This document shows positions 1 to 9,320 of a stretch of 39,527 nt of DNA, one piece after another. Under the pieces are notes generated by a model that saw only the letters and a list, made by a program, of their open reading frames with translations, was not told where the DNA came from and searched no databases. How positions within the stretch are numbered: position 1 is the first letter of the stretch; each line of letters begins with the position of its first letter. Position numbers and translations under genes: made by a program. The stretch spans positions 1 through 39,527 of the forward strand of contig JAJPXZ010000183.1 of the NCBI GenBank assembly GCA_021205245.1, read 5' to 3'. Source of the stretch: Planctomycetaceae bacterium (GTDB lineage: Bacteria > Planctomycetota > SZUA-567).

Positions 1-1
1 G

Positions 2-1969
2 TCTGTCGCCCCGCCGCCCCCTTCGTCCTCCGCGTCCACGCCCACACCCGAGACTGCTTCAGCGTCGGGACGGCAGGTCGACGTCAGGGCCTGGGGCATT
101 GTCACCGATCCCAACGAAATTCCCATGGCGCCCGAGGTCGACGCCACCCCGAACCTCCGCCGCGCCGGCATAGCCGGTGGACTCGGCGGTGCGTTGCCGC
201 CGCCCCCGTCCTCCGACATGGTCGAAGGGCCGATGGGCCAGCGCGGCGCGTCCGGCATGGCCGACAGCGGCTCGATGTTTGGCGGCGGCGGTTGGGGCCG
301 GGCCGAAACGCCCAGCGCTCCCGCCTACGCCGGTAGCATTGCCGATCCCCTGGCACATCAACCGGCGGCCGCGACAGCGGCTGGCGAAGGGGTGCGTCTG
401 CCCCTTCCTCCCGGTTTGATTGGGGCCGGGTCTGGTGAAGAGACGCCTCTCTACGGCTCTGCCGCAGCAAGGCCGGGAGCCATCGCCGCACCCGCGTCGC
501 CTTCGTCAGGCTTTGGCGGCGGCGTCGCCGATTCGTATGCGGGAAGCTACGGCGGCTATGGCGCGACGCCGTCTCCCATCGGATCGTATTCGTCCGACAT
601 TATCGTCCCCACCGCAGACGGCGCTGTCGGCACACCGCTCTATGGCCCCTCGCCCACCGTGGACGTCATAGCCGGTACCGGCACCTATACATCCCCGACC
701 AATCTCTCGGACGAGGTGCATTCGCAGCCCTACCAGGCCACCGGCGATCTGGTGCCGCAAGCGGCCCAGGCCGTCCCCATGTATACCGGCCAGCCCGACT
801 CGAGCCCGCTCGATTCCCTGCCCGAATCCTATATCACCGAAGTCCCGGCCGAGCCGACCACGGCACCGAGCGGCGGGTTGAGCGGATTGCCCATTCCGCC
901 TCCCGGCTCTTCCCAAGCCGGCGCTGGCAGCGAAACAGACACCGGCGACTACGGCACCATCGCCTTCCCGGGTGATACCGACACCTTTGGCCTGGGCGAC
1001 CAATACTTCGAATCCGAAAGCGAGAGCGACGGCCCGCCGTCCCTGTTTGGCGGCATGGTCATGCCGCCTCCGCCCGGCGGCGGCTCCTCCAGCACCGAGA
1101 CCGGCGATGACTATGCCGGCTTTGCCGAATCGGAAGAGGGCGTAGAAGACTACACTGGCGAAGCCGAGGATCGCACCGATATGTCCGGACCGGACGACTC
1201 GTTCGACAGTCCCTTCGAGTATGATTTCGACCATCCCGATTCGCCTTATGCCGCTGTCGAATCGGACGGCTTTGCCGACAGCGAGAGTGCCGAATCGTAT
1301 GACGACGACGAATGGGGTGAGGTCGAGGATCTCTCCAGCTATCCCGCGTTCGACGAAGTCGTGCAGGGACGCGGCGACGAGGACGATGAAACATCGTCGG
1401 CACCTCCAGTCAGCGAAGACGACAGCGAACCCGCCATGACCATCACCACCGAACGGGCGCGGAGCGAGACCCCGGCCTCGGCAGCACCTTCGGCGCCAGC
1501 CGCACCAGCTACAGCAACGCAGCCTGCGGCCAGCGCACCGGCGGCGCGAGCGGCGGTGGAGATACCGCCCGACGCATCTGAGAAGGCGAGCAAGATTTTG
1601 TCCGCCCTGGCGGATATCGAAATGGGCGGCTCGTCATCGTCGTCGACTCCGGCAGCGCCAGCCGCACCTGCCGCACCTGCCGCACCGGCTGCGCCAGCAC
1701 CGAGGCCTGCTCCGGCCGTTACCATCCCGCCCTATGCCGTTCCCCAGCCGGGCATGGAGGATGAGGTCACCGAGGATACGTACATTACCGAGGACGAGGT
1801 CTATGACCTCGACGAGTACCCGAGCGGGTTCATCCCCGCCGCTCCGGCCGATGGCGGCTCGTCCGACGCCTCGCCAATAGGGACGGCGGAAGAGATGCCG
1901 CTCCTTGGCGACAATCTCTCGCCCCTGCCCATTCCGTCCGACTCCGGTTCTGCCTCGACGGATGAGTAA
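2..1969 (+). CDS. Low-complexity Ala/Pro/Ser/Gly-rich, strongly acidic protein (5' truncated by the window edge)
   Basis: The reading frame of ORF 125..1969 is open back to position 2 (SVAPPPPSSSASTPTPETASASGRQVDVRAWGIVTDPNEIPM...). Contains acidic tracts (SESESD, ESYDDDEWGEVEDL) and AAP repeats near the C-terminus. Confidence 0.75.
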   Translation, partial: SVAPPPPSSSASTPTPETASASGRQVDVRAWGIVTDPNEIPMAPEVDATPNLRRAGIAGGLGGALPPPPSSDMVEGPMGQRGASGMADSGSMFGGGGWGRAETPSAPAYAGSIADPLAHQPAAATAAGEGVRLPLPPGLIGAGSGEETPLYGSAAARPGAIAAPASPSSGFGGGVADSYAGSYGGYGATPSPIGSYSSDIIVPTADGAVGTPLYGPSPTVDVIAGTGTYTSPTNLSDEVHSQPYQATGDLVPQAAQAVPMYTGQPDSSPLDSLPESYITEVPAEPTTAPSGGLSGLPIPPPGSSQAGAGSETDTGDYGTIAFPGDTDTFGLGDQYFESESESDGPPSLFGGMVMPPPPGGGSSSTETGDDYAGFAESEEGVEDYTGEAEDRTDMSGPDDSFDSPFEYDFDHPDSPYAAVESDGFADSESAESYDDDEWGEVEDLSSYPAFDEVVQGRGDEDDETSSAPPVSEDDSEPAMTITTERARSETPASAAPSAPAAPATATQPAASAPAARAAVEIPPDASEKASKILSALADIEMGGSSSSSTPAAPAAPAAPAAPAAPAPRPAPAVTIPPYAVPQPGMEDEVTEDTYITEDEVYDLDEYPSGFIPAAPADGGSSDASPIGTAEEMPLLGDNLSPLPIPSDSGSASTDE

Positions 1970-2010
1970 GAGAACTGATTTGTAGAGCGCCGTGGTTTCT
2001 TAGTACTAAT

Positions 2011-2038
2011 CGGCCCGCCCAACAAAAGGGGCGGGCCG
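2011..2038 (+). terminator. GC-rich hairpin downstream of the first CDS, possible terminator
   Basis: cggcccgccc-aacaaaag-gggcgggccg inverted repeat just after the 1969 stop; no clear T-run follows. Confidence 0.4.
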
Positions 2039-2079
2039 CTCATAATAACCGCAGAAATATCCATCTCGGCACCCCCACG

Positions 2080-2268
2080 CGTCACCCCGGCGTCTTGACA
2101 TCCGCCGTGGGACTGACGGGAGGTTGTGCCGGGGCAAGGTGGGATTAGCAAGCGGCTGCAGGCTGTTTGACCGTACCGAGCGACACCATAGCGTGACCGC
2201 GTCCCCGCCTTGCCCCGGCACAACTTCACGCCCCTCGCCCGGTTCATCGCATAGACGCCGGGGTGACG
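2080..2268. repeat. Nested inverted-repeat element, copy A (189 bp)
   Basis: Perfect 15-bp terminal inverted repeats CGTCACCCCGGCGTC (2080-2094) / GACGCCGGGGTGACG (2254-2268). Inner 21-bp inverted repeat 2123-2143 / 2204-2224 (gttgtgccggggcaaggtggg / cccgccttgccccggcacaac). Confidence 0.85.
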
Positions 2269-2404
2269 TTTTTTGGGAAAATCTTACGTTGAAAGTTGAA
2301 ATTACCGGGGCAAAGGTACCGCTGGTGAAGATCCGCACGTCGGGTGACGTATGGGGGAGGCGCAAAATGGTATGGCTGACAGAAACGCGGAAATACCGTC
2401 GCGA

Positions 2405-3301
2405 TTATTGAATAACATCAGGCAAGCTCAAGGACGGCCGTTCCCGCGGCAGCTCCGGCCGGCCGGGAGGACCGGGCGGCGGCGGCGGTTCGGGCAGCTC
2501 GTCCTGCAAATTCACCCCAGCGCCAGGCAGTGGCGGTTCGCTTAGTTCCGGCAACCCTTCAACCAACGGCGGCGCGGCCGGTTCGGGCATTTCCATGTCG
2601 TCGGGAGGAGGCAGAGGGATAGGTGAATCAGGCATCGCCGCCGGTTCCTGCACCGGCAGGGCCGTGTCTTCCACCAGTTCAACAGAACGCACCTCACCGG
2701 ATTCGTCCAGGTAGAAGGTCCGTAAGCGCGGCGTGCGCGGGAAAGCCTGAAAACGGCTGCCATCCCATTCAATTCGGTAATGCCGAAGCGCCGGGTTGTT
2801 CGCCTGGGCCGTTTGCATGGCAGACAAGAGATCGGCGGGTGGTGCCAGACGGCGGTTTTGCCAAAGCATCGACAACAGCCCGCGCGCGGCCGATTCGACC
2901 CGCTCCGGTTCTTCGTTGCGGGCGGCGACCAACCCCCACCTGCCGTTGTTCCTGGCAAACGACACCACCACCCTGAAGCCCCGGCCGGTGGCCGGATTGA
3001 CGCCGCCGTAGGCCAATTGCGCCCAATCGCCGTCCAGCGAGGTGGACTGCGACGCGGGCTTGGCCAGCACCATCTCCCGCGCCGCCGACAATGGTCCGTA
3101 CTCGGTCACGAAATCGGCATAGGGCAGGATGGCCCGCGACTGGGGAGAAAACAGCGCGTGGGCGCGGCGGTAGTCGCCCCGGCGGACCGACGCGGCAAAA
3201 TCGTTCCATACCGCCGTGACGCCCTGGATGTCATCCAGGGCGTCGGCGTTGGGAAGAACGAGGACAATCAGCAGCACCGAGAGCAAAACGCTCCGCCGCA
3301 T
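2405..3301 (-). CDS. Secreted protein with Pro-rich C-terminal tail, unknown function
   Basis: 298 aa ORF with N-terminal signal sequence (MRRSVLLSVLLIVLVLPNADA), a folded middle region and a Pro/Glu-rich tail. Confidence 0.75.
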   Translation of the reverse strand: MRRSVLLSVLLIVLVLPNADALDDIQGVTAVWNDFAASVRRGDYRRAHALFSPQSRAILPYADFVTEYGPLSAAREMVLAKPASQSTSLDGDWAQLAYGGVNPATGRGFRVVVSFARNNGRWGLVAARNEEPERVESAARGLLSMLWQNRRLAPPADLLSAMQTAQANNPALRHYRIEWDGSRFQAFPRTPRLRTFYLDESGEVRSVELVEDTALPVQEPAAMPDSPIPLPPPDDMEMPEPAAPPLVEGLPELSEPPLPGAGVNLQDELPEPPPPPGPPGRPELPRERPSLSLPDVIQ

Positions 3302-3324
3302 TGCGACTCCTTTAATCGGTTACA

Positions 3325-4530
3325 TTACCGCAGTGAGATCGTCACGTCGGCGTCGACCGTGGCCTGAACCGGTTCGACCACGCCCACGTAGATGCCGTAG
3401 GTCAGATTGTTGGCCGGGGGCCGCGAGACGATGCGCGCCTCGATGAGGGCGCGTTCGCCAGCGCCGACAAAGCGGTTTGGCACCCGGGGGCTGACGCAGA
3501 CACAGGTGGAGGTCAACCTGCCGATACGGATGGGGCCGTTGCCGGGACGGATGATTTCAAACCACTGCGACGGCGCGGCATCGCTCGGGTGGTTGCCGGG
3601 CGGAATGTCCATGGCCGGAACCAGCCTGAGTTCCGACGCGTTATAGGTGAGGGCCGTGTTCACCGGCAGCGGCGCTCCGGTGCTGCCCTGCACCACCGGA
3701 CCCGATTGGGCGCTCGCCACGTCCGACAACTGCTCGGTGGACGGCTGCACCGCACTCAGCGGGAACGGCGCGCCAAAGTTCGGCTGGGCCGAAGCCGGAG
3801 CCGAGGGCGCCTGATTCGGCGTCGCGGTATAGGTACTGTAGGTGCTTGTCGTCGGCGGCGTATAGCTGGTGTTGACAATGGTCGGAGCCGGGTACGGAGC
3901 CACATAGCCCGAGTTAGCCGGCGGCGTATAGGCCGGGGCGGCGTAGGTCTGGGCCGGTTGCGCATAGGTTGGCTGCGCATAGTTCGGCGTCGCGTAGGTG
4001 GTGCCGGTATAGGCCTGGTTCAATTGGCTCGACGTCGTGGTGTAGGACTGGCCGGTGGCTGTGTTGTTGATAATGACCGACGGGTCGGCGATGGGAACGA
4101 TAGGGTTCATGCCGGCGGTCATGTTTTCCACCGTGCAATTGGCACCGGCAGGCACCCACGGCGGGCAGTAGTTGCCGGTCGGGAAGGGTTCGGTATATCC
4201 CATGTTCGGGTTGTACTGGGTCTGAATCGCGGACGGAGCGGGAACGGTGGTGGCGACATAGCCGGTCCCGGCGTAGGCAGGCGCACCGGCATAGGCGGGC
4301 GCACCGGCGGGTGCGTATTCGGCCGTGGCCGCGCCACTGATGCGGGTCGGGGCCGATCCCTGCAACGGCTGCACCGACCCGGGAGGCGGGGCGGTGAGGG
4401 GATAGAGGTTGACCCGTGGCGGCCCGATGGCCACCGTTTCTTCCTGCGGGTAATAGGCGGTGTTATTGTTGCCGCAACCAACGAGCATGGCCAAAATGCC
4501 GGCCGCTACGAAAAGATGGACTGTGCGCAT
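3325..4530 (-). CDS. Lipoprotein with Tyr/Pro/Ala/Thr-rich repeat region and conserved C-terminal domain
   Basis: Lipobox-like ILAMLVGCGNN; YAQPTYAQPAQTYAAPAYTPP and GAPAYAGAPAYAG repeats; C-terminal domain with CVCV motif; GGAG Shine-Dalgarno upstream. Confidence 0.8.
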   Translation of the reverse strand: MRTVHLFVAAGILAMLVGCGNNNTAYYPQEETVAIGPPRVNLYPLTAPPPGSVQPLQGSAPTRISGAATAEYAPAGAPAYAGAPAYAGTGYVATTVPAPSAIQTQYNPNMGYTEPFPTGNYCPPWVPAGANCTVENMTAGMNPIVPIADPSVIINNTATGQSYTTTSSQLNQAYTGTTYATPNYAQPTYAQPAQTYAAPAYTPPANSGYVAPYPAPTIVNTSYTPPTTSTYSTYTATPNQAPSAPASAQPNFGAPFPLSAVQPSTEQLSDVASAQSGPVVQGSTGAPLPVNTALTYNASELRLVPAMDIPPGNHPSDAAPSQWFEIIRPGNGPIRIGRLTSTCVCVSPRVPNRFVGAGERALIEARIVSRPPANNLTYGIYVGVVEPVQATVDADVTISLR

Positions 4531-4648
4531 GGAGGTGTCTCCATTCTACATTATATGAACAACGGTATTTTCTGACTCTGCCCCACCCTTCATTATCGTC
4601 CATGATACTACCACCTGCAGTAAAAAAAGGGAAGCGCCGATTCGGTGA

Positions 4649-4677
4649 TTGCCCCGGGTGGGCGATAAAACTATAAT
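4649..4677 (+). promoter_or_regulatory. Candidate sigma70 promoter upstream of the HtrA/DegP gene
   Basis: TTGCCC - 17 nt - TATAAT. Confidence 0.4.
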
Positions 4678-4902
4678 TAGTCACGTTAAAAGCCGTATCC
4701 CGGCGAAGGATGGCAAATCCTTGGGGGACATGGGAATATGTACCAAAAAATGGATTGGACTCTTGCCCGTAACCCGTATTTGCGGGCTGGTCCGTGTTGT
4801 CAACCACAACCAGAATCATGGTCCGGGGGACCGATTCCACGGTCTCCGCCCACGTGTCAACGGCACGAGGGGACTTTTTTATAAACGCTAGGAGAAAAAG
4901 AA

Positions 4903-6474
4903 ATGCGCCAAACCCCGAGGCAACAGGCAGTGGCTATTGCAGCGACCGCCACCGGCGGACGCACCCTGCGGATGGTATTTGCCGCGCTTGTTCTGGCCGT
5001 CATGGCCGCCATGTTCGCGTCCAACGCCTTCGCGCTCGACTCGGAAAACGTCCGCGTCGCCAAGGCCCTGTCCAACGCCTACGCCGAAGTGGTCGATCAC
5101 GTCGGTCCGGCGGTGGTCGGCATTGAAACGGAAAAAATCGTGCGCCGTTCCGCCAGCCCGCGCGGCATGGACGATCCGATGGAATTCTTCGAACGCTTCT
5201 TCGATCTTCCTCCCGGAATGTCGCCCCGCAACCGTCAGCAACGCCCCACCCCGAAAGATGAGACGACCCGCTCCACCGGTATCGGCAGCGGCGTGGTCAT
5301 CGACGAGGAAGGCCACATCCTGACCAACAACCACGTTGTCGCCGACGCAGACAACATCAAGGTCGAATTCGCCAGCGAAAAGGGCCGCACCTTCAAGGCC
5401 GAAGTGGTGGGCCGCGACCCGAACTCCGACCTGGCCGTCATCAAGCTGGTCGAAAAACCGGACTATCTGCCGGTCGCCGCCATGGGCGATTCCGAGGCCC
5501 TCAAGCCCGGCAACATCGTTATCGCCATCGGTTCGCCGCTCGGCTTCAAGCAGAGCGTCACCTCCGGCGTCGTGTCGGCCAAGGGCCGCAACCTGGGCGA
5601 ACTCGCCTACGAACGGTTTATCCAGACCGACGCCTCCATCAACCCCGGCAACTCCGGCGGCCCGCTCGTCAACCTCGACGGCGAGGTGGTGGGTTTGAAC
5701 ACGATGATTTCCGTCCGCCCCGGCTCGAGCGGCTCTATCGGCATCGGCTTCGCCATTCCCATCAATCAGGCGAAAACCGTCATCCGTCAGCTTATCGAAA
5801 AGGGTAGCGTCACCCGTGGCTGGCTCGGCATCGTCATGAACCCGGACGACAAGGACATCAGCCTCCAGCTTGGTCACGACGGCACCGGCGTGCTGATCAC
5901 CGAAGTCGACCCCTCCGGTCCCGCCCACAAGGCCGGCATCCGCCGTGGCGACCTCATCATCCAGTTCGACAACCTTGGCATCAAGGACAACGAACACCTG
6001 CGCTACCTGGTTGCCGAGACCGCCCCCGGCCGCGACGTCCCCGTGACGGTGCTCCGCGCCGGCGAACGGGTCAACCTCTCCCTGACGGTTGAGGCGCAAC
6101 CGGACGACCTCTACACCAGCGCCCGCCGTTTGGGCATGGGTGGCGGCGAAGGCGGCAGCGGCATCGAAGGCGCGGACGAAGTGTCGAGCAGCCTCGGACT
6201 GACCGTCCGTAACCTCGACGACGCGACCCGCAAGCAGTATGAGATCGCCGACACCGTCCGCCAGGGCGTGGTCGTCACCGAAGTCGACGACAGCGGTGAA
6301 GCGAAGGAACTGGGCATCCGTCCCGGCACGGTCATCATCGAAATGGACGGCCAGCCGGTCAAGGACATCCCCGCCTTCCGCCGCATCCTCAAGGATTCGG
6401 CCGGCAAGGAAAAGATCCTCGTTTACCTGCGCTACGGTGAAGTCTCCCGTTACATGAGCATGAAGTTGAAATAA
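4903..6474 (+). CDS. degP: Do/HtrA family periplasmic serine protease with two PDZ domains
   Basis: Catalytic triad contexts TNNHVV, SDLAVIK and NPGNSGGPLVN; two C-terminal PDZ-like regions; N-terminal signal sequence. Confidence 0.95.
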   Translation: MRQTPRQQAVAIAATATGGRTLRMVFAALVLAVMAAMFASNAFALDSENVRVAKALSNAYAEVVDHVGPAVVGIETEKIVRRSASPRGMDDPMEFFERFFDLPPGMSPRNRQQRPTPKDETTRSTGIGSGVVIDEEGHILTNNHVVADADNIKVEFASEKGRTFKAEVVGRDPNSDLAVIKLVEKPDYLPVAAMGDSEALKPGNIVIAIGSPLGFKQSVTSGVVSAKGRNLGELAYERFIQTDASINPGNSGGPLVNLDGEVVGLNTMISVRPGSSGSIGIGFAIPINQAKTVIRQLIEKGSVTRGWLGIVMNPDDKDISLQLGHDGTGVLITEVDPSGPAHKAGIRRGDLIIQFDNLGIKDNEHLRYLVAETAPGRDVPVTVLRAGERVNLSLTVEAQPDDLYTSARRLGMGGGEGGSGIEGADEVSSSLGLTVRNLDDATRKQYEIADTVRQGVVVTEVDDSGEAKELGIRPGTVIIEMDGQPVKDIPAFRRILKDSAGKEKILVYLRYGEVSRYMSMKLK

Positions 6475-6514
6475 CTGTAAAAGCGGCTCTGCCGCATACG
6501 CAGTGCAACACTCC

Positions 6515-6552
6515 AGGCCGGAAGCCCCTCGCGGGTTTCCGGCCTTTTTTTT
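6515..6552 (+). terminator. Rho-independent terminator after degP
   Basis: ggccggaagcccctcgcgggtttccggcc followed by a T-tract. Confidence 0.8.
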
Positions 6553-6815
6553 GACGCCACCATGGAATCGTAAACCATATCTAAACACTCAAAATTTGTC
6601 CGCCACCACGAAAAATCCGCCTGCCCGGTACAGTACCGAACGAAGCGTCTTTTTTTTTACATTATATTACAGTGCACCTTACAGAGATTCTGCCGGAGGC
6701 TCGGTCACACATATCTTGAAAGGATTATCTCCACACGACCAACAGGAAGAGGATATGGAAGATGGTAATTATCGTTTAGTTGATTAAATCCATATCGTCA
6801 GTGTGGAGTAAAAAT

Positions 6816-7682
6816 ATGACCGCCATGCGCAGCAAGTATGCTAATATCCTCAACGAAAATAAAATCCTCTACATGCCCTCATGTCTGGTGGTGGAGATGA
6901 TGACCAAACTGTACAGCCAGGTCTCGATGATCAATCTCTCCAACAGCATCCACAACGTCATGCCCGACCTCCTCATCCTGCTGCAACGCTTGACCCACAA
7001 TCTACGCACCACCGCCACCGCCTACCGCGAGGAACGCATACGCTTTTTCATTGGCGACTGGAAAACCGACAAGCTGCGCGCCCGCAAATTATTCTTCAAT
7101 CTGATGTCGCGTTTAGGCTATATGTGCCAGCTTTTGGGTCCGGTGGACAAGAACCTTTTGTATAAGGCGATCGAGGAGATGTCGAGCGAATGGAGAGCTC
7201 TCGACGTCATAATGGAACGGAAGTGCGAGGCGAGCCGTTGCCTCTACGATTGCGCTTCGTGCCGCTATTTCCGCTCCGACTCTGTCGACAATTGGCAGGC
7301 GGTCATGGCCAAAACCATTCTCGAACTCGACGAAGAGGCGAATTATCCGGACGATGAAACCTACCTGGTTCTCCTCTGCTACGAGCGCATCCGCGCCAGC
7401 GTCCTGAATGCAATCCACACATTGCTTCGGCGCACCAGCGGGATACGGCAGTTCGAGGCGAACCGTATCCTCTATGTCTCCAACGAAGACCTCCCCATCA
7501 CCTGCCCAAAATGCGGCAGGATGACGGATATCCTCCGCCGTGGCACGACCGAAATATTCCGGAAGGACTACGCGAACTCCATGCCCGAAGCTCGGCAGCA
7601 GCACAGTGAGCGGGAGGATCCCGCCGCAACGCCGCAGGGACGGTGTCCCATGCCGCCGTCATTGGCCGGCATTGCGAAGTAG
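6816..7682 (+). CDS. Uncharacterised cytoplasmic protein with Cys clusters
   Basis: ORF 6780..7682; ATG at 6816 preferred over the upstream TTG. Motifs CEASRCLYDCASC (CX4CX3CX2C) and CPKCG. Confidence 0.65.
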   Translation: MTAMRSKYANILNENKILYMPSCLVVEMMTKLYSQVSMINLSNSIHNVMPDLLILLQRLTHNLRTTATAYREERIRFFIGDWKTDKLRARKLFFNLMSRLGYMCQLLGPVDKNLLYKAIEEMSSEWRALDVIMERKCEASRCLYDCASCRYFRSDSVDNWQAVMAKTILELDEEANYPDDETYLVLLCYERIRASVLNAIHTLLRRTSGIRQFEANRILYVSNEDLPITCPKCGRMTDILRRGTTEIFRKDYANSMPEARQQHSEREDPAATPQGRCPMPPSLAGIAK

Positions 7683-7830
7683 GTCGGGTACACAACCCCG
7701 GCCGGAAAAGAGGGAAGCTCTTTGAAGGATGGGAATCGTTAACGACAGTAAGAAACAGAAGCACCACGCGTTAATTATTGGCAATGCGCCTCCGTCCCGG
7801 CGCATTTTACCGTCCTAAGGAGATTAAAAG

Positions 7831-8271
7831 ATGTCATTACTTGAAAAGATTATGCGTCCCGTTCTGGCGCTCGCTATGGTTGTGGTTCTTGGCGCCGGCA
7901 TTGCCTCTGCCGCCGATTTCTGCGAACCCTGCGTCCAGCCGGCCTACTGCACCCCCACCTGCACCGTGCAGCCCGCCCCGGCCATGGAACCGGTTTGCAC
8001 CACCTTCTGCGGCGACAATCCGTCCCTCGCGGCGATTGCGCCGACCAACCTGCCCGGGTACTATGTTCGTGAAACCAGCTATTCCGTCTCTTCTCAGCGC
8101 GGCACCGGTATTTCCTACCTTATTCCTACCATGAATGGCTTTATTGAAAGCGATCACATCCCCCTGACCAACCCGGTCGATCAGTACTATGCAACCCACG
8201 AGGTGCAGAATGGCCAGGTCGTCCAGACCGGCTATGTGACTGATACCGGGGCACTCGCCAGTATTAACTAG
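7831..8271 (+). CDS. Small secreted Cys-rich protein
   Basis: Signal peptide (PVLALAMVVVLGAGIASA) followed by CEPCVQPAYCTPTCTVQPAPAMEPVC; aaggag Shine-Dalgarno; terminator downstream. Confidence 0.8.
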   Translation: MSLLEKIMRPVLALAMVVVLGAGIASAADFCEPCVQPAYCTPTCTVQPAPAMEPVCTTFCGDNPSLAAIAPTNLPGYYVRETSYSVSSQRGTGISYLIPTMNGFIESDHIPLTNPVDQYYATHEVQNGQVVQTGYVTDTGALASIN

Positions 8272-8299
8272 ATAACGTCGCCGGGAAGAAACGCATCAG

Positions 8300-8324
8300 G
8301 CCGCCCTCCGGGGCGGCTTGTTTT
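8300..8324 (+). terminator. Rho-independent terminator
   Basis: gccgccctccggggcggc + ttgtttt. Confidence 0.7.
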
Positions 8325-8406
8325 ATGCCGTTCCCCGCAGATGCTTGATTCCCGTAGTTGGGAAATGTAGCATTCATGCGTATGGCGAGGGAAAAAAGGA
8401 GAACCT

Positions 8407-8919
8407 ATGAAGCAAGCGAATCTGGTACGGGGCGTGGCGGCGGCGCTATGCGTGTGTCTGTGGCTTGGCGTCAGCGCCGCCGGCGAAAGCCGTGGCACAC
8501 TGTTATCCTATGATCAAGCCTTGGAAATCGCCATGAACCTCCTCGGCGGCGCTGGAACGGTCACTGAAAGCGACATCGATCACAAGCGGAGCGGCCGGGT
8601 GATTTATGAATTCGATATTGAGTCGGACGACTACGAATACGAAGTGGAGATTGACGGCTATACCGGCGACGTGCTCCAGTACAAGCAGGAGCGCGCCAAA
8701 GGGCGGCGCGGCAAAACCGCCGGGTTGCGCCTGGACGCCCGGACGGTGCAGGAGATGGCCCGCAACCAGGCCGGCGGCGGCAATGTCGTCAAGTACGAGG
8801 TCGAACGGGATGACGGAAGGGTTATCCACGAAATTACCGTCGTCGACGGCGCGACCAGACATAAGATGGAGATAGACGACGCCACCGGCGAAGTGGTCGA
8901 GTATTCGCGCAAACGATAA
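8407..8919 (+). CDS. Exported PepSY-domain protein (two PepSY-like repeats)
   Basis: Signal peptide; YEFDIESDDYEYEVEIDGYTGDVLQ and VVKYEVERDDGRVIHEITVVDGATRHKMEIDDATGEVVEY. Confidence 0.8.
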   Translation: MKQANLVRGVAAALCVCLWLGVSAAGESRGTLLSYDQALEIAMNLLGGAGTVTESDIDHKRSGRVIYEFDIESDDYEYEVEIDGYTGDVLQYKQERAKGRRGKTAGLRLDARTVQEMARNQAGGGNVVKYEVERDDGRVIHEITVVDGATRHKMEIDDATGEVVEYSRKR

Positions 8920-8943
8920 TCAATCGTACCATGCAAATCAACT

Positions 8944-8979
8944 AGCCCCGGCCAATGTGGCCGGGGCTGGTTCTTTTTA
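8944..8979 (+). terminator. Rho-independent terminator of the PepSY gene
   Basis: agccccggccaatgtggccggggct + ggttcttttt. Confidence 0.85.
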
Positions 8980-9004
8980 GTAAGTCCGTGCAGCCGCCTC
9001 CACA

Positions 9005-9195
9005 CGTCACCCCGGCGTGCGGACCTCCACCAGCGAGGCTTGCGGGCGGTTCGGCCGGGGTCCACGGGATAGGGCATCTATGGCACCAACTCAAGCGGTG
9101 GCACGGGCCGCTTTTTGTATTGAGCGTTCGGGGCATGGACCCCGGCCGAACCGCCTGTTTTTTCCGCTGATGGACGTTCTGACGCCGGGGTGACG
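9005..9195. repeat. Nested inverted-repeat element, copy B (191 bp)
   Basis: Terminal repeats CGTCACCCCGGCGT / ACGCCGGGGTGACG; inner perfect 20-bp inverted repeat 9045-9064 / 9136-9155 (ggcggttcggccggggtcca / tggaccccggccgaaccgcc). Confidence 0.88.
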
Positions 9196-9264
9196 ATGGT
9201 GGGTATTATCGTCGGTCGTGGAGCATACGTTCCTGGATGACGCGGCAAAGACCAACCCCGACAA

Positions 9265-9304
9265 ACAAACAGCCCCGACCACATTGGCCGGGGCTGTTTG
9301 TTGA
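9265..9304 (-). terminator. Rho-independent terminator of the minus-strand lipoprotein gene
   Basis: Stem agccccg(g/a)ccaatgtgg.cggggct, read on the minus strand and followed by a T-rich tract. Confidence 0.7.
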
Positions 9305-9320
9305 CCGCTTGGAGGAGGAG

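Noticed and set aside
4888-6588. 566-aa minus-strand ORF opposite degP
   Set aside because: Low-complexity antisense translation covering a clear HtrA protease; explained by codon bias.
6626-6658. Possible terminator or phase-variable T-run (9 T) upstream of the 6816 gene
   Set aside because: The nearby cggta-cag-taccg hairpin is weak and not adjacent to the T-run; no evidence of slippage within a coding region.
8955-9170. 71-aa ORF within repeat element B
   Set aside because: Lies entirely in the inverted-repeat/terminator region; no Shine-Dalgarno or domain, and explained by the repeat.
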